DNA of 64,000 nucleotides from Pseudomonas lactis (lineage in GTDB: Bacteria; Pseudomonadota; Gammaproteobacteria; Pseudomonadales; Pseudomonadaceae): the NCBI RefSeq assembly GCF_001439845.1, contig NZ_JYLO01000006.1, positions 124,001 to 188,000 on the forward strand, given 5' to 3'. Shown in pieces: positions 58,765-64,000 of this stretch. The notes below the pieces were generated by a model. It saw only the letters and a program-made list of their open reading frames with translations, made no database searches and was not told the DNA's origin. The first letter of the stretch is position 1. Every line of letters begins with the position of its first letter. Made by a program: the position numbers and the translations under genes.

Positions 58765-59697
58765 TCACCGATCCCAATACGGCACCGTCCCAAAACACTC
58801 CACGAAATAGTCGATCACCGTGCGCACCTTCAACGACAGTCTGCGGCTGCCCGGCCACAACGCGGCGATCTGTTGGGGCTCCAGGGTTGTCGCAACGTCG
58901 TATTCGCCGAGCACTGCCTGCAAGGTGCCGGCGCGCAGGCTTTCGCCAATCAGCCAGGACGGGAACACCACCAGGCCCAAGCCTTGTTCGGCGGCGTGGG
59001 TGAGGGTGTCGGCGTGGTTGCCGGTGATGGGGCCGCTGACGCTGTAGGGTGTCCAATCGCCTTGGCCGTGGCGGAAGAACCAGCGCTCCTGGCCGGTGAT
59101 GCCTTTGTAGGCCAGGCAGTGGTGGTGGGCCAGTTCGGCGGGGTGGCGCGGCGTGCCATGTTGGGCCAGGTAAGCAGGGCTGGCGGCGATGCGAAAACGT
59201 TGCGGCGCGAAGATGCGCGCCTGCATGCCCGAGTCATTGAGCACGCCGATGCGAAACAGCAGGTCGGTGCCATCTTGCAGCGGGTCGACGAAGGTGTCGG
59301 TCTGCTGGATATCCAGTTGCAGCTTCGGGTAGCGCCGGCACAGCCCTCCCAGCCAGGGTGAAAGGTGACGCTGGCCGAACACCATGGGCGCGTTGATGCG
59401 CACCAGGCCGCTGGGTTCGTTGTCTTGCTCTTGCAGGGCCTGGTTCGCCGTCTCCAACTGCTCGAGTAGCAAGCGTGCGTGGCGGCCCAGCAGGCGGCCG
59501 GCTTCGGTGGGGCTGACGGCACGCGTATGGCGGTAGAGCAATTGCTGGCCGACGGCCTGCTCCATCAGTTGAATCTGCCGCGAGATGGAGGAGGGCGCCA
59601 GGCTTTCACGGCGGGCTACTTCGGAAAAGCTGCCCTGGTCCAGCACGGCCACAAACAGGCGTAGCGCCTTGAAACTCAGTTCATTCAAGCCCTGCAT
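58765..59697 (-). CDS. LysR family transcriptional regulator
   Basis: A 310-residue LysR regulator with an N-terminal winged HTH (LRLFVAVLDQGSFSEVARRESLAPSSISRQIQLME) and a periplasmic-binding-like effector domain. Two adjacent ATGs exist; the second (59697) sits at a better distance from GGAG. It is divergent from two ydcZ-like genes, so it probably regulates them. A longer upstream frame to 60240 is non-coding. Confidence 0.9.
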   Translation of the reverse strand: MQGLNELSFKALRLFVAVLDQGSFSEVARRESLAPSSISRQIQLMEQAVGQQLLYRHTRAVSPTEAGRLLGRHARLLLEQLETANQALQEQDNEPSGLVRINAPMVFGQRHLSPWLGGLCRRYPKLQLDIQQTDTFVDPLQDGTDLLFRIGVLNDSGMQARIFAPQRFRIAASPAYLAQHGTPRHPAELAHHHCLAYKGITGQERWFFRHGQGDWTPYSVSGPITGNHADTLTHAAEQGLGLVVFPSWLIGESLRAGTLQAVLGEYDVATTLEPQQIAALWPGSRRLSLKVRTVIDYFVECFGTVPYWDR

Positions 59698-59815
59698 CAT
59701 CTCTCCAGGCTGTGCGTTTTGCGCAAAGGTGTTGTCCGCATAATCCCATTTATCGCACAGCACGGCCACCGGATAATGCGCGCCATGTTTTTCTTTCTTG
59801 ATACACGGGTGATGT

Positions 59816-60304
59816 ATGCAGGCACGTTCTACCGAGGGGCTGGCGCAGGCCAGGCCGAGCAATAACCTTTTACGGCTGCTGCTGTTGCCGTTGGTGATTC
59901 TGGCGGGCATGGGCCTGTCGGTGGAGGCCGGGTTGCTTGGGCCATTGGGCGCGCAGGTCGGGCATTTGTGGGCGACGTTGAGCATCTTTGGCGTTGGCAC
60001 GGCGATTCTGTTCTTACTGCTGCTGTTCAGCGGCCCGCAAAAGGGCCCGGCCTTCACGCAACTGCCGCGCTGGCAGTTGATCGGCGGGTTTCTGGGGCCA
60101 ATGTATGTAGTGGTGTTGACCCTGGCCACACCGCACATCGGCATCGCGATGACCATGATCGCGATCCTCTCGGGCCAGGTGGGCAAGAGTGTGTTGATCG
60201 ACCACTTCGGCTGGTTCGGCACGGCGCGCAAACGCGTCAATGGCGAGCGCTGGATCGCGTTGGCGTTGATTGTGGCGGCTCTGGTTCTGATTGCACGAGG
60301 CTAA
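59816..60304 (+). CDS. YdcZ (DUF606) family membrane protein 1
   Basis: A 162-residue DMT-superfamily protein with five hydrophobic segments (LLRLLLLPLVILAGMGLSVEAG; HLWATLSIFGVGTAILFLLLL; LIGGFLGPMYVVVLTLATPHIG). Most YdcZ proteins occur alone or in pairs. The second copy follows after four bases. It has an N-terminal extension (MQARSTEGLAQARPSNN) relative to the second. Confidence 0.85.
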   Translation: MQARSTEGLAQARPSNNLLRLLLLPLVILAGMGLSVEAGLLGPLGAQVGHLWATLSIFGVGTAILFLLLLFSGPQKGPAFTQLPRWQLIGGFLGPMYVVVLTLATPHIGIAMTMIAILSGQVGKSVLIDHFGWFGTARKRVNGERWIALALIVAALVLIARG

Positions 60305-60308
60305 GGCG

Positions 60309-60764
60309 ATGAATCTGTTTATGTTGTTGGTGGTGGTGATTGCAGCAGGGGCGGTGCTGAGTGTGCAGGCCGCTATTAATGGGCGTCTGGGCCAGACTGT
60401 GGGGGTGTTGCGCAGCAGCCTGTTGACCTTCGCCGTGGGCGCGCTGACCACGGCGCTGTTGATATTTTTCTTCGAGCCGGCCCAGGCCGTCAGCCTGCTG
60501 GAGGTGCCCAAGTGGCAATTGACGGGTGCCCTGTTTGGCGTGGTGTACATGATGGTGATGGTCGGCGCGGTGCCGGTGGTCGGTACGGCCGTCGCCACGG
60601 TGGCCGTGATTGTCGGGCAACTGGGCATGGGCATGCTGATCGACAACTTTGGCTGGCTGGGCAACCCGGCGATCGAGCTGTCGGGCAGTCGTATCCTCGC
60701 GATGCTGTTGCTCGCCCTGGCGTTGGTGTTCATGTACCGCAGTAATAGCCGCCGAGCCGACTGA
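60309..60764 (+). CDS. YdcZ (DUF606) family membrane protein 2
   Basis: A 151-residue paralogue of the preceding gene with the same layout (SVQAAINGRLGQTVGVLRSSLLTF, WQLTGALFGVVYMMVMVGAVPVVG, VGQLGMGMLIDNFGWLG). Start chosen at MNLFMLLVVVIAAG behind AAGG. The pair could form a heterodimeric transporter of unknown substrate. Confidence 0.87.
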   Translation: MNLFMLLVVVIAAGAVLSVQAAINGRLGQTVGVLRSSLLTFAVGALTTALLIFFFEPAQAVSLLEVPKWQLTGALFGVVYMMVMVGAVPVVGTAVATVAVIVGQLGMGMLIDNFGWLGNPAIELSGSRILAMLLLALALVFMYRSNSRRAD

Positions 60765-60852
60765 CGGCGCTGAACCATGCTTGCTTGCCCAGGGTCACTG
60801 CTTAAGGTGCGGCGCTCGCCGCATCGGACGACCATGAACAAGGAGTCTGACC

Positions 60853-61023
60853 ATGCCAGATCAAACCTGTGCTTGCCCTCACTGCAAATGTGTACTGGGC
60901 GCTGACGCAATAATCAAAGACGGCAAGGGCTATTGCTGCCAGGGCTGTGCCGAGCACCATGCTCACGGTGAACCCTGCGCCGCCGCAACGGGTTGCGAAT
61001 GCGCCAAGTCGGCCCACGGTTGA
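60853..61023 (+). CDS. Metallothionein (BmtA/SmtA family)
   Basis: A 56-residue protein too short for most gene finders. Ten cysteines (6, 8, 11, 13, 28, 29, 32, 42, 48, 50) and several histidines are arranged as in bacterial metallothioneins: TCACPHCKC, the YCCQGCAEHHAHGEPC core and GCECAKS. It binds Zn/Cd in the cytosol. AAGGAGTCTG precedes the ATG. Confidence 0.92.
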   Translation: MPDQTCACPHCKCVLGADAIIKDGKGYCCQGCAEHHAHGEPCAAATGCECAKSAHG

Positions 61024-61138
61024 CAGCATTGACCTGCGGGCCCGGATACCCGGTGCCTGCAGGGTGAGTAAAAACAGTTCGCTTGCCCGCGGCCAGTCTT
61101 TACCATGGCGGCCCATCCTTGATTGATGTGTACCCGCC

Positions 61139-61915
61139 ATGGCCCTGGCCGCGCCTCCCGACCTCACTGATCACGCCGTTCCCGTGCAACCGTTGGCGCG
61201 TACCTACCCGCGTGGATTATACGTAGAGCCGCACAGCCACGATTGGGGCCAACTGCTCTACGCCATGAGCGGGGTGATGTGGGTCGAGACGCCACGCGAA
61301 GCCCTGGTGGTGCCGCCCCAGCGCGCGGTGTGGTTGCCGCCGGGTGTGGAGCACGGGATCCGCGTGGTCTCCGATTTGCAAATGCGCAATATCTACCTGC
61401 GCCCGGCATTGGCGGCGACGCTGGACAGCCAGGTGCAGGTCATCGAAGTGGGTCGCTTGTTGCGGGAGTTGATCGTGACCTTGGTGGAGCAGGGCGATCA
61501 CGGCGATGCGGCCTACTACGAGGCTGTCGTAGGCCTGGCTCTGCTGGAGTTGCAACGCGCACGTCGCTCGTCTATTCGCATTGCCATGCCGGTGGCGGCT
61601 GATCGTCGGCTGATCAATGCGTGCCAGGCGGTCATGGCGTCGCCCTCCCTGGACGTCCCGTTCGAGCAGCACGCCGAGGCGGCGGGTGCCAGCGTGCGCA
61701 CCCTGGCGCGGCTGTTCCAGCAGCACCTGGGCATGGGGTTTGCCCAGTGGCGTCGTCAGGTGCAGTTGGCTACGGCGGCGGCGGAGTTGATCCAGGGCCA
61801 GTCGGTGAGCGGCATTGCGCGCACCCTGGGTTACTCGCCCAGCAGCTTCAGCGATATGTTCCGACGCGAACTGGGCGTGTCGCCGTCCCAGTACCGGGGT
61901 TGGCCGAAATCCTGA
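61139..61915 (+). CDS. AraC family regulator with cupin-type sensor
   Basis: A 258-residue regulator of the same type as the one at 48564 (HSHDWGQLLYAMSGVMWVET; PPQRAVWLPPGVEHGI; C-terminal AraC HTH with GASVRTLARLFQQHLGMGF and VSGIARTLGYSPSSFSDMFRREL). The likely target is the XapX or oxidoreductase gene downstream, but no operator was identified. Confidence 0.87.
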   Translation: MALAAPPDLTDHAVPVQPLARTYPRGLYVEPHSHDWGQLLYAMSGVMWVETPREALVVPPQRAVWLPPGVEHGIRVVSDLQMRNIYLRPALAATLDSQVQVIEVGRLLRELIVTLVEQGDHGDAAYYEAVVGLALLELQRARRSSIRIAMPVAADRRLINACQAVMASPSLDVPFEQHAEAAGASVRTLARLFQQHLGMGFAQWRRQVQLATAAAELIQGQSVSGIARTLGYSPSSFSDMFRRELGVSPSQYRGWPKS

Positions 61916-61984
61916 AGCACTTGGCCGATACCCACGGTAGGCGCGCCCTAGACTGAGCCTATCAATCCACCGGGCGCAGCCTTC

Positions 61985-62158
61985 ATGAGCTATTTGATTT
62001 CCTTGGCCATCGGCCTGTTTGTCGGCGTGATCTACGGCGCGCTGGACTTCCGTTCACCGGCACCGCCCGCTATCGCACTGGTCGGCCTGATGGGCATGCT
62101 GCTCGGCGAAAAGCTCTGGCCCATGACGCGACAGTTGGTCAGTGGTTGGTTGTCCTGA
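61985..62158 (+). CDS. XapX domain protein
   Basis: A 57-residue membrane protein, MSYLISLAIGLFVGVIYGAL with the XapX features DFRSPAPPAIALVGLMGMLLGEK. Two hydrophobic segments. Family of unknown function, often next to quinone-reductase-like genes and AraC regulators as here. The ribosome site is weak. Confidence 0.82.
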   Translation: MSYLISLAIGLFVGVIYGALDFRSPAPPAIALVGLMGMLLGEKLWPMTRQLVSGWLS

Positions 62159-62186
62159 TCCCTTTTCCCTTCGACGGATGCCCTCG

Positions 62187-63146
62187 ATGAACGCACTGCA
62201 ATTTACCGCCACCGGCGACCTCGCCCACCTGAGCCTGGTGGAGGTGCCCGTGCCGGTGCCGTCTGCCGGCGAAGTGCTGGTGCAGATTAACGCTGCGGGC
62301 CTGAACCCCAGCGACGTGAAAAACGTGCTTGGCCGCTTCCCCTACACCACGCTGCCACGCATCCCAGGGCGTGATTTTGCCGGCGTGGTGGTGGAGGGGC
62401 CGCAAGCATTGCTCGGCCAGGCAGTCTGGGGCACCGGTCGCGACCTGGGTTTTTTCGCTGACGGTTCCCATGCCCAATACCTGCGCGTATCCGCCAAGGG
62501 CGTGGCGCACAAACCCGCGCATTTGAGCTTTGCCCAGGCGGCCAGCCTCGGCGTGCCCTATACCACTGCCTGGGATGCCTTGGAGCGCAGTGGCGTTGGC
62601 CAGGGCACGCGCTTGCTGGTGATTGGCGCCAACGGCGCGGTCGGCAGTGCGGCGCTGGCGCTGGCGAAGATACGCGGCGCGCAGGTGCTGGCGGCTGTGC
62701 GCAAGGCCGATCAGCTCGAGTTGTTGCAGGCTCAAGGGTTGGACGCGATTGCCTTGGGCAAGCCAGAGGCGCTGGGCGCGCAAGTGCAGGCCGTGTTCAA
62801 GGGCGGCGCCGACGTGATCTTTGACACCACCGGTTTCTGGCTGCCTGCCGCGGTGGCGGGGCTGGCACCGTTCGGCCGCATTGCGGTCATCGCCGCCCCG
62901 GTTGACGGCCACGTACAGTTACCGGCCCTGGCGCTGTACCGTAAGGGCGGGTCGGTGGTGGGGGTCAACTCGTTGCTGTACAGCTGCGAACAATGCGCGG
63001 TGATGCTGGAGGCGTTTGGGCGCTTCTTTGATGAAGGCCTGTTGCCGCTGCCTACGGGGTTGCGTGAAGTGGCGTTGGTGGAGGGTGTTCAGTGCTATGC
63101 AGAAGTGAACAACGGCAGCCCAGACAAAATCATTTTCCTGCCGTGA
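62187..63146 (+). CDS. Zinc-independent quinone oxidoreductase-like dehydrogenase
   Basis: A 319-residue medium-chain dehydrogenase/reductase with no zinc ligands. N-terminal GroES fold (AAGLNPSDVKNVLGRFPYTTLPRIPGRDFAG), nucleotide motif LLVIGANGAVGSAALALAK. Start chosen at MNALQFTATGDL; ATG at 62178 is an alternative. Quinone or enone reduction is likely, with NADPH. Confidence 0.87.
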   Translation: MNALQFTATGDLAHLSLVEVPVPVPSAGEVLVQINAAGLNPSDVKNVLGRFPYTTLPRIPGRDFAGVVVEGPQALLGQAVWGTGRDLGFFADGSHAQYLRVSAKGVAHKPAHLSFAQAASLGVPYTTAWDALERSGVGQGTRLLVIGANGAVGSAALALAKIRGAQVLAAVRKADQLELLQAQGLDAIALGKPEALGAQVQAVFKGGADVIFDTTGFWLPAAVAGLAPFGRIAVIAAPVDGHVQLPALALYRKGGSVVGVNSLLYSCEQCAVMLEAFGRFFDEGLLPLPTGLREVALVEGVQCYAEVNNGSPDKIIFLP

Positions 63147-63157
63147 TGGGATAGAAA

Positions 63158-63246
63158 TGTGGGAGCGGGCTTGCCCGCGAATGCGGTGTATCAGTCACTT
63201 ATATATCGACTGACACTCTGCATTCGCGAGCAAGCCCGCTCCCACA
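63158..63246. repeat. REPIN, TGTGGGAGCGGGC class
   Basis: Arms TGTGGGAGCGGGCTTGCCCG at left and CGAGCAAGCCCGCTCCCACA at right, with a small mismatch in the inner stem. It lies between the convergent oxidoreductase and nucleoside permease genes. Confidence 0.88.
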
Positions 63247-63256
63247 GTATTGATCT

Positions 63257-64000
63257 TCACTCGACCTCGGGAACGCCTTTTTCCCACGCCGACCAGTTCT
63301 CAACAATCGCCTGGACCAACGGGTTGCCCGTGCGGTACAGGTTTTCCAGCGCGGGTACAAAACCACCCTGGTCCGCATACTTGAGCAGGTTGTCTACCTC
63401 GCTGTAGCCCGGATAAGGCCGGTCAAAGTCGGAGCCGGCGCGCACCACGGCCAGGCGCTGAATATCCACCAAACCTTCGCGGCTGGCGCGCAGCAGCGCT
63501 TCGTAGGTGGAGTTGTCCTCTTGTTGGGTGGTGCAGTATTCGCCTTTGTTGTCGGTGAGCAACTGGGTCCAGACCTCGGCACGTTCGCTCAACCGCGTGC
63601 CGGAAAACCAAGTGTTGCCCGCCAGGGTGTCGCAGCGCGTGACTTGCGGCGGTTGGTTGGCCGGGGCGGCAGGGTAGTGTTTACGCCAAGCGGCAGACTC
63701 TTTGCTTTCTGTCAGTTCCACCTTGTGCGACAAGGCAAACGCTTTGGCTTGCAGCTTTTGGTTGAGCTCGAACACTTCGGTCTTGTAGTCCAGCGGAGGT
63801 TTTTCGTTGGGCCCCTTGGTGTTGATCCCGATATAGCCCGTCGGCCAGTCCTTGGGCGCATCCCGTGAATCCAGCTCCCACTGCGTGCCGAACTCCACCA
63901 GGTAATGAGCCCAGGCGGCGGTGCCGATGGTGCCGTGCTTGGGGTTGATGCCGGCGATTCCCGCGATCAGGAAGTAACTCTGGCGCAGGTCGAACTTGGG
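63257..64000 (-). CDS. Purine nucleoside permease (NUP family), partial
   Basis: The gene runs off the right window edge; the visible C-terminal part is 247 residues. It reads FLIAGIAGINPKHGTIGTAAWAHYLVEFGTQ near the edge, and CDTLAGNTWFSGTRLSERAE and AVVRAGSDFDRPYPG further in, which match bacterial homologues of fungal NUP. The fold is related to nucleoside phosphorylases, and members occur as periplasmic proteins. The N terminus and signal peptide lie outside the window. Confidence 0.82.
   Translation of the reverse strand, partial: PKFDLRQSYFLIAGIAGINPKHGTIGTAAWAHYLVEFGTQWELDSRDAPKDWPTGYIGINTKGPNEKPPLDYKTEVFELNQKLQAKAFALSHKVELTESKESAAWRKHYPAAPANQPPQVTRCDTLAGNTWFSGTRLSERAEVWTQLLTDNKGEYCTTQQEDNSTYEALLRASREGLVDIQRLAVVRAGSDFDRPYPGYSEVDNLLKYADQGGFVPALENLYRTGNPLVQAIVENWSAWEKGVPEVE

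Overview
The window is chromosomal DNA from a Pseudomonas of the fluorescens group. The evidence is the gene content and order (rarA-crcB-serS-cysG; ldhA next to gacS; comEC-exbB-exbD-lpxK-Trm112-kdsB-PTP-murB), the high GC content, and many REP/REPIN-type palindromes typical of that group (arms such as TGTAGGAGCGAGC, TGTGGGAGCTGGC and TGTGGGAGCGGGC). There is no rRNA, CRISPR array, phage or complete IS element. One tRNA gene (Ser, TGA) is present.

Layout. 1-3.6 kb: core genes for replication-fork maintenance, fluoride export, seryl-tRNA synthesis and siroheme. 3.7-7.2 kb (minus strand): a glutathionyl-hydroquinone reductase, then tusDCBE for tRNA 2-thiolation coupled to a YbiB-like gene. 7.3-16.4 kb: small housekeeping genes (CoA transferase, SprT, Yip1-like, TtcA, Tag-like glycosylase, WrbA-type reductase, ArsC, TlpA-like lipoprotein, META lipoprotein, LdhA) separated by REPINs; one REPIN carries a 522-bp MITE-like insertion. 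16.5-22 kb: gacS and a divergent OmpR-type two-component pair. 22.2-29.1 kb: the comEC-exbBD-lpxK-kdsB-PTP-murB block, translationally coupled from exbB to murB except for short gaps, ending in a strong terminator. 29.1-32.4 kb: a BI-1 protein, tRNA-Ser and a run of small uncharacterised genes.

32.5-43 kb: a TonB-dependent receptor, a convergent sigma54 activator, and a divergent six-gene ABC importer operon resembling rhizobial GlpSTPQUV (glycerol/polyol uptake). The importer has a sigma54 -24/-12 promoter preceded by an array of TGTTCA half-sites. Its two ATPases have complementary motif defects that predict one consensus and one degenerate ATP site. 43.2-46.6 kb: a compact three-gene operon of a haem-oxygenase-like diiron protein, a class I methyltransferase and a YbdK-type carboxylate-amine ligase. 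It looks like a small biosynthetic pathway of unknown product and is the best candidate here for an undescribed system.

46.7-64 kb: accessory metabolism and regulation. It holds a Zn-dependent alcohol dehydrogenase, several AraC/LysR regulators with neighbouring transporters (BASS symporter, SotB-like MFS, paired YdcZ proteins), an NDH-2-like flavoprotein, a transaldolase relic coupled to a GlxA-type regulator, an alpha/beta-hydrolase fused to a YaaW-like domain, MntH, a Phd/PIN toxin-antitoxin pair with a palindromic operator, a 56-aa metallothionein, an XapX protein, a quinone-oxidoreductase-like protein and a truncated purine nucleoside permease. Assignments rest on motif and family recognition by eye; no database search was run.
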